Program-made: the position numbers and the translations under genes | The notes under the pieces: model-generated | Databases searched by the model: none | Told to the model about the DNA's origin: nothing | What the model saw: only the letters and a program-made list of their open reading frames with translations | Assembly (NCBI GenBank): GCA_030041215.1 | Contig: JASHOH010000186.1 | Location: forward strand, 1 to 64,000 | Length of the DNA stretch: 64,000 bases | Direction: 5' to 3' | Source: Candidatus Sulfotelmatobacter sp. | Lineage (GTDB): Bacteria > Acidobacteriota > Terriglobia > Terriglobales > Acidobacteriaceae | Shown here: positions 26,606-34,143 of the stretch, in pieces | Position numbering within the stretch: the stretch's first letter is position 1 | Layout of the letters: each line of letters opens with the position of its first letter

Positions 26606-26749
26606 GTGGAGCGGAAGATTTTCTGGATGGTTTTCGTTGTGCTCGGCCTGTTGGCAGACGTTCTGCTGCCTCTCTGGTGGGGCCTGGCCTCGACTGTCCC
26701 TATCCTGTTTATCGCATGGTGGGTAGCTTATCGCAGCGAGTGGTTCTAG
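26606..26749 (+). CDS. Small membrane protein, 47 residues
   Basis: A GTG-started frame encodes a short protein beginning VERKIFWMVFVVLGL and ending AWWVAYRSEWF. Two hydrophobic segments rich in Trp, Leu and Val are separated by a short turn, so it probably forms a helical hairpin in the membrane. Its stop overlaps the stop of the convergent lipoprotein gene by four bases. The ribosome site is weak, but an unbroken hydrophobic frame with charged ends is hard to get by chance. I know no family for it. Confidence 0.5.
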   Translation: MERKIFWMVFVVLGLLADVLLPLWWGLASTVPILFIAWWVAYRSEWF

Positions 26750-27255
26750 CTGCTAGTTGATTGCTTCATGGAGAAGCTCCCGCTCGCGCCCGCTGAATCA
26801 TTGCATCCATTCGCGCCAGTGCCGGTCAGAGTCCATGTGCCGGTGACCATTCCGTTTGAGAGTTGGGTGCCAGTCGTTCCATTTTCGGTGCCGGTGACAT
26901 TGCCATTCAGGGTGAGTACATTGCCGTTGGCACTCACCGAGAGGGTGAACGTTCCCGTGACCTGAAAGTTCGTCTGGTTTACAGTAAGCGCCATGGAACC
27001 GGTCGGGGTTAGTCCGTTGACCGGGAAGCAGGCTCCGCTGGTGAGAAATTCAAAGTTGGAAAAGCTTAAGGTCCCTCCGGCTCCGGTCACCGTGAAGTCA
27101 GCCGTAAAACTGAACCCCTGTCCCGTATCGTTTCCTCCGGACAGTTGTGCCTCCCACACCCCACCAACGGCAGTTTGAACGTCGGAAGAACTAGTGCCGC
27201 ATCCGCCCACCGGGAGCATGAGCAGTAGCAGTGGCAGAATTAAGGCCTTCTTCAT
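26746..27255 (-). CDS. Lipoprotein of unknown function
   Basis: This 169-residue protein has a classical lipoprotein signal: MKK, a leucine-rich core, and the lipobox PVGGC near residue 19. The mature part is rich in Thr, Gly, Asn and Ser with alternating hydrophobic residues (FTVTGAGGTLSF, VTGTWTLTGTG), which suggests a beta-sandwich. Two further cysteines (GACF, NGCND) could form a disulphide. No domain is recognised. It would be processed by the Lgt-Lsp-Lnt pathway; lnt is about 2 kb away. Convergent with the small membrane gene. Confidence 0.75.
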   Translation of the reverse strand: MKKALILPLLLLMLPVGGCGTSSSDVQTAVGGVWEAQLSGGNDTGQGFSFTADFTVTGAGGTLSFSNFEFLTSGACFPVNGLTPTGSMALTVNQTNFQVTGTFTLSVSANGNVLTLNGNVTGTENGTTGTQLSNGMVTGTWTLTGTGANGCNDSAGASGSFSMKQSTSS

Positions 27256-27395
27256 GAATGATTATTCCTTGCGCCTGGAACCGAACCTGGAATTGACAGG
27301 AGAAGTTCAATTCCAATTTACAAAGATGCGGGGCGAAAGGTCAATGGATGCCCCGAGGCTAGGTCGGGAGATAGCCATGTGAGACGGCCGCTAGG

Positions 27396-27418
27396 CCTGC
27401 CCTGAGATTGTCGAAGGG
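27396..27418. repeat. Second copy of the CCTGAGC-TCGAAGGG repeat
   Basis: This copy reads cctgccctgagattgtcgaa and lies in the gap between the lipoprotein gene and vapB. It resembles 11515-11537. Nothing else is seen in 27256-27470. Confidence 0.55.
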
Positions 27419-27485
27419 GCGTCTGCATGCTCGCAGGGCGAGGCCTTGGGTGCTTGATTATACAAATGATCTATATTGTGATGGG

Positions 27486-27507
27486 TATCATGTAATATAC
27501 TATGATA
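27486..27507 (+). promoter_or_regulatory. AT-rich palindromic operator candidate of vapBC
   Basis: An AT-rich stretch stands out from GC-rich surroundings just upstream of vapB. TATCAT (27486-27491) and ATGATA (27502-27507) form an inverted repeat around TA-rich sequence, 18 bases before the vapB start. AbrB-type antitoxins normally bind such palindromes to repress their own operon. Promoter boxes probably overlap it but are not clear-cut. Confidence 0.5.
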
Positions 27508-27524
27508 TACAGCACGACCTCTAT

Positions 27525-27767
27525 ATGACGAGAACCGCCAAGCTTTTTCGTAACGGCCGCAGCCAGGCCGTCCGTTTGCCAGCGGACCTGCGGTTTCCCG
27601 GATCAGAAGTCTACATCCGGCGCGACCCTGCGACTGGCGACGTCATCCTGTCGCGCCGGCCTGACTCATGGCAGGATTTCTTCGACCTGACCCGCACACT
27701 CGACATCCCTGATGATTTTCTCTCCCATCGCCGCGACGCCCCACCGCAAAAACGGAAACTGTTCTGA
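27525..27767 (+). CDS. vapB: VapB-type antitoxin (AbrB/MazE fold)
   Basis: This 80-residue protein begins [19 protein letters not shown], typical of AbrB-fold VapB antitoxins, followed by a beta-strand region and a C-terminal segment ([16 protein letters not shown]) that would wrap the toxin. Its TGA overlaps the ATG of the PIN toxin (TGATG), the normal coupled order of antitoxin then toxin. The start was set at 27525 because the upstream frame is repeat and operator DNA. Confidence 0.88.
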   Translation: MTRTAKLFRNGRSQAVRLPADLRFPGSEVYIRRDPATGDVILSRRPDSWQDFFDLTRTLDIPDDFLSHRRDAPPQKRKLF

Positions 27768-28177
27768 TGCCCGTCCGCTATTTGCTCGACACGAACACAG
27801 CGAGCTATGTAATCAAGGGAAAGCCGCCGGTAGTACGCGAAAATCTTCTGCGAGTGCCAATGTCCGAAGTTGGCATTTCCGTGGTGACGGAAGCGGAGTT
27901 GCGTTTCGGCGTTGCACGCAAGCCTGCAGCCACGCAACTGAGACTCGCTGTCGATGAATTTTTATTGCGAGTCGAGATTCTGCCATGGGAGTCGCCTGCC
28001 GCGCGGCACTACGCAACGATCCGCAGCTCACTTGAAGATTCAGGCACTCCCATGGGCAACCTCGATATGATGATCGCGGCGCAGGCCCTCGCCGGCGGTG
28101 CGACGCTGATCACGCACGACAGGATTTTCCGCCGGGTCGAGGAGTTGAGGATTGAGGACTGGACGAAGGCGGACTGA
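27767..28177 (+). CDS. vapC: VapC-type PIN-domain ribonuclease toxin
   Basis: This 136-residue PIN protein has the acidic catalytic residues expected for VapC: Asp in YLLDTNTAS, Glu in VTEAELRFG, Asp in GNLDMMIAA, and Asp in LITHDRIF. Family enzymes are Mg-dependent RNases that cut tRNA or rRNA when released from VapB. It is intact and coupled to vapB. The pair sits between a lipoprotein gene and a permease with no other mobile genes beside it. Confidence 0.9.
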   Translation: MPVRYLLDTNTASYVIKGKPPVVRENLLRVPMSEVGISVVTEAELRFGVARKPAATQLRLAVDEFLLRVEILPWESPAARHYATIRSSLEDSGTPMGNLDMMIAAQALAGGATLITHDRIFRRVEELRIEDWTKAD

Positions 28178-28314
28178 GAGAGCTTCGTTGCACGTGCGGC
28201 TAATTTTTGGAGTAATGCTCGAAAGAGTGGCGCTCTGATCGGCATCAGGAGAAGCAGTCAATAAGTCGTTGGAAGTGCGGTTCAGCCTTGCGCATCCATT
28301 CGGATTGGATGGCG

Positions 28315-29211
28315 TTAAATTCCCGCTTCAATGCGGGAGTGCGGATCAAGATAATCCCGCAGGGCATCCCCGATGAAGTTAAAGCTCAGCACAGCTAGCA
28401 TCACGGCCAGCGCGGGAAACAGCACAAGATGAGGAGCGTCGAACAGGTGGGCGCGGCCGTCGTTGAGCATCGTGCCCCAACTCGCGGTCGGAGGAGGCAC
28501 GCCGAGGCCGAGAAAACTCATCGTCGCTTCGGCGAGAATGGCGCCCGCCATACCGATCGCGGCCTGAACAATCACCGGTTGAATGATGTTGGGCAGAATG
28601 TGGCGCACGATGATGCGCGCGTCGCTCGCGCCCAAAGCGCGGGCGGCTTCAACGAATTCACGTTCACGCGCCGCCAGCACTTGCCCTCGAACCAGCCGCG
28701 CGTAGCCAACCCAACCTCCAAGGGAAAGCGCAAGCACTAGATTGAAAATTCCCGGTCCACGAAACGCCACAAACGCTATAGCCAGAAGAATCCCAGGGAA
28801 AGAAAGGAAAGCATTCATCAGAACTACATTGACGAAGCGGTCGATGGCTCCGCCGTAATAGCCAGCGATAGAGCCGATGATTAACCCAAGAGCCAGCGAC
28901 GTGAGTACGACGCAACTGCCCACCAGCATGGAAATGCGCGCGCCGTAGATGACCCGCGAAAGAATGTCGCGCCCCAGTTCGTCGGTGCCGAACCAATATG
29001 TATGCGATGGTCCCTGAAGCCTTACTGGCAGGTTAATGAATGCGGGATCGCGCGGTGCAATCCATGGAGCAAAAAGAGCAAACAGCACAAAAATCACGAC
29101 TAGCGCTATGCCTACTGCGGCGAGCGGATTGCGGCGAACGCTGCTGCCGATCCTCTGCCCGACCACCGAAACCTTTTCTCCGGGACGAGCCACGACCGCG
29201 CCAATGGACAT
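28315..29211 (-). CDS. Peptide/nickel-type ABC transporter permease (OppC/DppC)
   Basis: This 298-residue inner-membrane protein has an OppC-type N-terminal extension with one helix (ALVVIFVLFALFAPWIAP), HTYWFGTDELGRDILSRV, and five further helices. The EAA loop contacting the ATPase is EAARALGASDARIIVRHILPN-like (EAARALGASD). Such permeases pair with OppB and form an importer for peptides, nickel or similar cargo. No OppB, ATPase or binding protein is beside it, so it either works with distant subunits or is a leftover. Convergent with vapC. Confidence 0.85.
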   Translation of the reverse strand: MSIGAVVARPGEKVSVVGQRIGSSVRRNPLAAVGIALVVIFVLFALFAPWIAPRDPAFINLPVRLQGPSHTYWFGTDELGRDILSRVIYGARISMLVGSCVVLTSLALGLIIGSIAGYYGGAIDRFVNVVLMNAFLSFPGILLAIAFVAFRGPGIFNLVLALSLGGWVGYARLVRGQVLAAREREFVEAARALGASDARIIVRHILPNIIQPVIVQAAIGMAGAILAEATMSFLGLGVPPPTASWGTMLNDGRAHLFDAPHLVLFPALAVMLAVLSFNFIGDALRDYLDPHSRIEAGI

Positions 29212-29269
29212 GCCTGAAATATTAACCGGCCGCTACCAGATGTCCAGTTTGAATTTGCGCTAGGCAGGC

Positions 29270-29617
29270 TCAGAACTCGAAGTACCCTGAGGGTTCCGCC
29301 TGCCGGCTATCGCCCTCTGTGCCAGTGGCGGGCAGAAGAGCCCTAACGCCGCTCAGATTCTCCCAGGCAGCCTGGCTCAACGAGGGATCTGAGCCAACCA
29401 GGTCGCGCATCATGTTCCACGCGGCCATGTTGAGAGCGCCGTCAGGCGGCGGCCCCATCGCCAAAGAAACCGAACATTGCGGACAGAACGAAATGCGCTG
29501 TGCCGACGATTTCTGCCGCGGCCTGATGCCCACGGTTTGCGCGAACATATAGAGCGCAACCGATTTGTGGCCGGGCTCAATTTCGCAATTGCAGCGTAAA
29601 CACCGCATTTGTTCCAA
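29270..29617 (-). CDS. Small zinc-ribbon-like protein of unknown function
   Basis: This protein of about 115 residues has two CxxC pairs, MRCLRCNCEI and ISFCPQCS, about 40 residues apart, which would bind one zinc ion. The region between them is polar; the remainder is helical with no clear domain. TTG at 29617 is preferred because AGGAG lies six bases upstream; ATG at 29608 is the alternative. Longer frames reach into the divergent gap. I do not know the family. It is 178 bases from a divergent Nudix gene. Confidence 0.55.
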   Translation of the reverse strand: MEQMRCLRCNCEIEPGHKSVALYMFAQTVGIRPRQKSSAQRISFCPQCSVSLAMGPPPDGALNMAAWNMMRDLVGSDPSLSQAAWENLSGVRALLPATGTEGDSRQAEPSGYFEF

Positions 29618-29794
29618 GATTTTCTCCTGCTCGGCTGTGGTATGGATTTTGTCCTTGCCAGGCTCGCGACCGCAAGTATGCAGAAAGATTCCGCCGAAAG
29701 GCCTGGAAAAAAGCCCACTGGCACGCATTGAGGGAACTCGGAGGAACCAGACTTTGTTCTAGCGAGCCGGGGGGAATTCGGGCACCCTGTTGCT

Positions 29795-30643
29795 ATGAGT
29801 GTCATGAGAAACGCTTGGTCTCAAGATGAGGCATCGGCTGAACCAAGCGCAGAGAAATCACCTGGCCGATTTGTCCGCTTATCGCGGCTTCGCAAACTCT
29901 GTGCCTGCCAGCAAGTCGCGGCAGTTTGCTATCGAATCAGGTCCGGGCAAATCGAATTCCTTCTGGTTCGTACTCGCAGTGGCAGACGATGGACCTTTCC
30001 CAAAGGCAGCGCTGAACCCGGGCTTTCCCACGCCCAGGCCGCGGCTCTGGAAGCGTTTGAAGAAGCTGGAGTTCACGGGCGCATCGAGGAAGAGGCCTTC
30101 GCACGTTATCGCCGTCTCACTCGCAATGACAATGACAATGACTCGTACGGCAGTCGATCGCCCGCAGACGGAACGATCAACGCACATCTCTGCGAGGTCC
30201 TCCGGCTTAGTGCTCCGAAAGAATCAGGCCGCGGCCGCACATGGTTCTCAATCAACGACGTCAGACAGCGCTTGTGCGAAGGCCGCACACAAAAACAAGC
30301 GGCCGAGTTCGTTCGAGTCATTGACAGAGCCGTGGCGCGTATCAAGCAGTCTGCTGATTTGCATGCGGGCAAGTGCCAATCCGCGGACAAGAGTGTCCGC
30401 TTGGCACAGTCCAGATTTCAACCGGACACGCAGAGCGGGAGCGCACGAAGAGACGCCCTGCAACAGGTCAAGTTCGACTTTTCTGAAGTCTGCGGATGGA
30501 TGCAGAGCGCTTCGTTCAAGAATGACCATTCGCGGATGAATGCGGTCCAAGATAGGTCGTCATCGCGAACGCCCAGGCGCGAGAACCTGCCATGTGAAAT
30601 CCTGGAATTTGAAACCCCGGGAAGATTGAAGCTGCCCAATTGA
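29795..30643 (+). CDS. Nudix hydrolase-like protein with long C-terminal tail
   Basis: Residues about 38-165 form a Nudix domain: RRWTFPKGSAEPGLSHAQAA is followed by ALEAFEEAGVHG, so the box keeps the EE pair and G but has leucine in place of the usual arginine before the first glutamate. Nudix enzymes hydrolyse nucleoside diphosphates linked to other groups; related acidobacterial proteins resemble diphosphoinositol/diadenosine hydrolases. The last 100 residues (after about 190) are unlike any domain I know and rich in Ser, Arg and Gln. The tail may include non-conserved read-through sequence. Confidence 0.7.
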   Translation: MSVMRNAWSQDEASAEPSAEKSPGRFVRLSRLRKLCACQQVAAVCYRIRSGQIEFLLVRTRSGRRWTFPKGSAEPGLSHAQAAALEAFEEAGVHGRIEEEAFARYRRLTRNDNDNDSYGSRSPADGTINAHLCEVLRLSAPKESGRGRTWFSINDVRQRLCEGRTQKQAAEFVRVIDRAVARIKQSADLHAGKCQSADKSVRLAQSRFQPDTQSGSARRDALQQVKFDFSEVCGWMQSASFKNDHSRMNAVQDRSSSRTPRRENLPCEILEFETPGRLKLPN

Positions 30644-30658
30644 AAAATTAATCCGAGA

Positions 30659-32707
30659 TTATTCCTTGTTCTTGGGCCGCTCGTACGCTTTCTGCATATA
30701 TTTCCGGGCCTCTTCGAGAGCGCCAAAAGTGTCGTCGTTGGTCTGAACCGCCTGTCGATATTCGTTGATCGCGCGCTCGCGCTGGCCGGTGATATCGAAA
30801 ATCTTGCCCAACTGGATATGGCTCCAGACTTCCGTCCAGCGCGGTTCGCCATTGCCATTGATCGACGAACGATATGAGTTTGCCGCGGCCTGGTAGTTTC
30901 TCTGCAAAAAGAAAATCTCAGCGATTCGATAGTGCGCGAGAGAACTGTTTTTGTTCTGATCGAGCGCTTTATTAAACTCAGCCAAAGCTCCTGAGAGGTC
31001 GCCTTGCTGCTGCATAGCTTGCCCGCGCAAAATCGAACTTCGCAGCTTCACGTCGGAAGAATTCGTGAGCACATGATGATCGGGGTCCAGCACGATATGA
31101 CGCGGCCGTCCAAACGTTTCCACGGTGAACGGCGATTGCGTACCAACGACTTCAATTTTTTTGTCTTCCGTTTTTCCGTCGGTATCGATTCGTAAATCCA
31201 CCGGCATGCGGAACAGGTCAAGGTCCTGCATAATTTCTCCGGTCACTCGGAAGCCCGGTGTTTTTTCTTCCTTGGGCGATTGATTCTTGGCGCTGGCGCC
31301 GAGCCGGTAAGTCGTGTATTTCACCTTGAATTCCGGAGCGCCGGTCGAATCCAGCCACTGCGAGAAAAACCACGTCAACTGATCGCCGTAATACTTCTCG
31401 GCGATCGTCTGAAAGTCGCTCATGCTCGCTGATTTGCCCTGATAAGTCTCGGCGAACTCGCGCATGGTTTTGTTGTATTTGTCTTCGCCCATCACCCAGC
31501 GCAGCATGTGCAGGATCATCGCGCCTTTGTCGGTCACCAGCGATTGAAATTCAGTCGAGAACGGGTCGAGCTTGCTCGCGCTCGAAAGCGGAACCGTGTC
31601 ATACGCCAGCGCGCCCACCGACATGTCTTTCACAGCTTCTTCTAAACCTGCCGGGCCCGCCGCGTTCTCAACGTACATGGCTTCGGAATAACGTGAAAAA
31701 CCGTCAACCAGCCACCAGTCGTCCTTCGTCGCCGGACTCACCGAGACTCCCCACCACTGGTGCGCGATGGCATTCGCCAGCAAGCGGTAATTGGTTTTTT
31801 CCGTAATCGATGGTCCGGCCAAGGCCGCAATTTCCGGCGCCCAGGCATACGGCACCGTATCGCCTGGCAACTCAACCACGTTCAGCTTCTGAGATAACGG
31901 CGTACCGTACAGCGTGATGAAGTAGGTGAATTCCTGAACCGCTGTGGTTGTGTACTCGGGAGCGAATTTCTCATGGTCGGGTTTGAAGTAGACGTGCAAG
32001 TCCATCCCGGCCTCATCGCTTTTATATTCCTCAAAAATACCCGCGATAATCGTGCCGGGAAAGCTGGGCCTGGTGTATGCAAACGTGTACGTCTTCGTAG
32101 GTAGCCCATTCGTATTCGGCTTTGTCGACGGAGGACTGTCGCTAACCGTGCTTTTTCCGCTGCCGATCACGATCATGTGCGCCGGCACTGTGATAGCGAT
32201 GTTCGCCGTGAATCGGTTCAACCCATACCCGCTCACCGGAAACCAGCGTCCGGCATAAAGCAGATAGCTGGTGTCATCACCAATGTAGGCCAGTTTGAGC
32301 CCCGGAACCGGACTGTCATCAGCCGTTTCCAGCTCGCCTTCGTATTCGAAAGTGAGAGTGGTCGACGCATCTTTCGCCAGTCCAGAGGGCAATGGAACGC
32401 GGATGGTTGAATCCTGGGTGACGCGCTCGGCAGAGAGCGGCTGATTTCTTTCGTCGAGGACACGCCTAACGCGCAAGTCATTGTGAAGTTCGAAAATCGC
32501 AACGCTCAGATCCTGCAAAGCCGTAAATTTGACCTTGGCGCGGGCCGAAATCTGATGCAGGTGAGGCGTCAGCTCGGCCTCGATCTGGTAATCATCCACC
32601 CGCAATCGCGCCTTTTCCGCCGCCAACGAAGGAATGGCCGCTAAAACCAGCAGCAAGACAAGACAATTGGCGAGAACGCTATGGACGCGCCGGGGGTGTT
32701 TCTGCAT
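30659..32707 (-). CDS. M1-peptidase-like protein lacking zinc ligands, with C-terminal TPR
   Basis: This 682-residue exported protein (signal peptide about 1-29, ending SLAA) has the layout of M1 aminopeptidases: an N-terminal beta-saddle, a catalytic-like domain, then TPR units (about 575-670). The catalytic helix reads NAIAHQWWG where active enzymes have HExxHQW, so the first histidine and the glutamate are gone. The downstream third-ligand motif is LVDGF instead of NEGF, and the GAMEN loop is not recognisable. It is predicted to be catalytically dead. It could bind peptides or act as a scaffold. The start was taken at the codon giving the signal peptide. Confidence 0.8.
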   Translation of the reverse strand: MQKHPRRVHSVLANCLVLLLVLAAIPSLAAEKARLRVDDYQIEAELTPHLHQISARAKVKFTALQDLSVAIFELHNDLRVRRVLDERNQPLSAERVTQDSTIRVPLPSGLAKDASTTLTFEYEGELETADDSPVPGLKLAYIGDDTSYLLYAGRWFPVSGYGLNRFTANIAITVPAHMIVIGSGKSTVSDSPPSTKPNTNGLPTKTYTFAYTRPSFPGTIIAGIFEEYKSDEAGMDLHVYFKPDHEKFAPEYTTTAVQEFTYFITLYGTPLSQKLNVVELPGDTVPYAWAPEIAALAGPSITEKTNYRLLANAIAHQWWGVSVSPATKDDWWLVDGFSRYSEAMYVENAAGPAGLEEAVKDMSVGALAYDTVPLSSASKLDPFSTEFQSLVTDKGAMILHMLRWVMGEDKYNKTMREFAETYQGKSASMSDFQTIAEKYYGDQLTWFFSQWLDSTGAPEFKVKYTTYRLGASAKNQSPKEEKTPGFRVTGEIMQDLDLFRMPVDLRIDTDGKTEDKKIEVVGTQSPFTVETFGRPRHIVLDPDHHVLTNSSDVKLRSSILRGQAMQQQGDLSGALAEFNKALDQNKNSSLAHYRIAEIFFLQRNYQAAANSYRSSINGNGEPRWTEVWSHIQLGKIFDITGQRERAINEYRQAVQTNDDTFGALEEARKYMQKAYERPKNKE

Positions 32708-32837
32708 TAAGGAGAGTCTCCAGGGAACGGGCTGACCAATTCGGTATGATGAAGATTCTGACCCAAAAGATGCTGGGAGCACAAGGCCGGCAGCGCAGTT
32801 TGTGTCAAGTACGAACTCAGCCGTGCCGCACCAACCA

Positions 32838-34073
32838 CTACGGAACCGGCGCTTCAGCCCTGGTCCTTGTTTCCCGCTCGCTCACAAAATCAAGAATGAT
32901 CTCCGCCGCGCGATCTGCCGGATGCTTTGGAGTCGGGCCTTCGATTGCCCCCACCGGAACCCGCAACAGTTCTTTGACACGCCGTAGTCCCGCGATCATC
33001 CGTTCGCGAACCGGCCCATCGGGGAGAATTTTATTTATCTCGTCAGCTACATTTTTAGCGGTGAAATCCTGCTGCACCAGCTCAGGCACGATTTTTTCGC
33101 CCGCAATCAAATTGACCATGGCGAAATGCGGAACTTTGATGCGTGGTCTACCCAACAAGTAAGTGAGCGGCGAGACGCGGTAAACCATGACGAAGGGAGT
33201 CTCCATCATGGCCGCCTCCACCGTCGCCGTCCCGCTGGCAATGATGCCGGCTCGAGAATGCCGAAGGGCTGGCGATGATTCGGGAACGAGTGTTACGGCG
33301 GTGCCCGCTGTTCCTAAGAAATCTCGCAAGAAATCTCGCTCGATTGTGGGTGCGACTGGAAGCAGGAACGCGTATTCGTTTCCTAAGCCGGCGGTCGTTT
33401 CCAGAATCGTCGGCAAGTTCATCCGCACCTCTTTTACCCGGCTGCCGGGCATGAGCGTAATCCAAGGCTTCTCTGTGCTCAGCTGAAACTGCGCGGCGTA
33501 ATCCCCGCGCTCGATGGTCGACAGCGGCAACTCCGCCAACGGGTGCCCCACAAACGTGGCGTCGACCCCGCGATCGCGATAGAACTTTTCTTCGAAAGGA
33601 AAAATGACGAGCGCTTTATCAACGAAATCCCTAATCAGCTTTACGCGCCCCTGCCGCCACGCCCAGAACTGCGGCGCAACATAGTAAATGACGGGAACTC
33701 CGCGCTTCTTCATCTCCCGTGCCACACGCCAGTTGAATGCGGGCGAGTCGATCACGACGGCAAGATCGGGCTTGCGTCTATCAGCTTCATCAATCAGCAT
33801 GTGAAACAGCCGGTAAATTTTCGGAAGATGGCCGAGAATTTCCGTGATTCCGACGACAGACAGATCTTTTGCGTCGACGACGATGTCCGCACCCGCCGCC
33901 CGCATGCGTTCGCCGCCGACACCGAAGAATTGGAGCCGACTCTTCGAGTCGGCCGGACAGCCGAGGGCGGCTGTCCCCACATGAGATATGGCAGCCGCGC
34001 GCCGCAGCGCCTCCATCAACTGCGCGCCGTACATTTCGCCGGAGGCTTCGCCAGCGGAGATCAGAATTTTCAC
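32838..34073 (-). CDS. lpxB: Lipid-A-disaccharide synthase with an in-frame repeat insertion
   Basis: LpxB joins UDP-2,3-diacylglucosamine and lipid X in lipid A synthesis. The 411-residue protein has MKILISAGEASGEMYGAQL, FFGVGGERMRAAG, VIDSPAFNWRVA, YYVAPQFWAW, VGHPLAEL, MPGSRVKEV and MVYRVSPLTYLLGR, all in family order. Residues about 30-47 (HVGTAALGCPADSKSR) do not belong to the family: normally about six residues separate the first helix from FFGVGG. They are encoded by a two-hairpin repeat. The start is a GTG at 34073. The rest of the enzyme appears intact, so the insertion is probably tolerated on a surface loop. Confidence 0.92.
   Translation of the reverse strand: MKILISAGEASGEMYGAQLMEALRRAAAISHVGTAALGCPADSKSRLQFFGVGGERMRAAGADIVVDAKDLSVVGITEILGHLPKIYRLFHMLIDEADRRKPDLAVVIDSPAFNWRVAREMKKRGVPVIYYVAPQFWAWRQGRVKLIRDFVDKALVIFPFEEKFYRDRGVDATFVGHPLAELPLSTIERGDYAAQFQLSTEKPWITLMPGSRVKEVRMNLPTILETTAGLGNEYAFLLPVAPTIERDFLRDFLGTAGTAVTLVPESSPALRHSRAGIIASGTATVEAAMMETPFVMVYRVSPLTYLLGRPRIKVPHFAMVNLIAGEKIVPELVQQDFTAKNVADEINKILPDGPVRERMIAGLRRVKELLRVPVGAIEGPTPKHPADRAAEIILDFVSERETRTRAEAPVP
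33933..33985 (-). repeat. Two-hairpin repeat, copy B, inside lpxB
   Basis: Hairpins at 33936-33952 (stem ccgactc/gagtcgg, loop ttc) and 33955-33976 (stem ggacagccg/cggctgtcc, loop aggg) match copies at 5388-5430 and 49879-49918. The region is 53-54 bases long, so it keeps the lpxB frame. It has no stop codon in that frame. Confidence 0.8.
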
Positions 34074-34143
34074 GAAGCAATTGTAAGGGACACGCTGCAA
34101 CGCGGCATTGCGGCCAGCGTTACGCCGGTGCAGCGGAAGCCTC

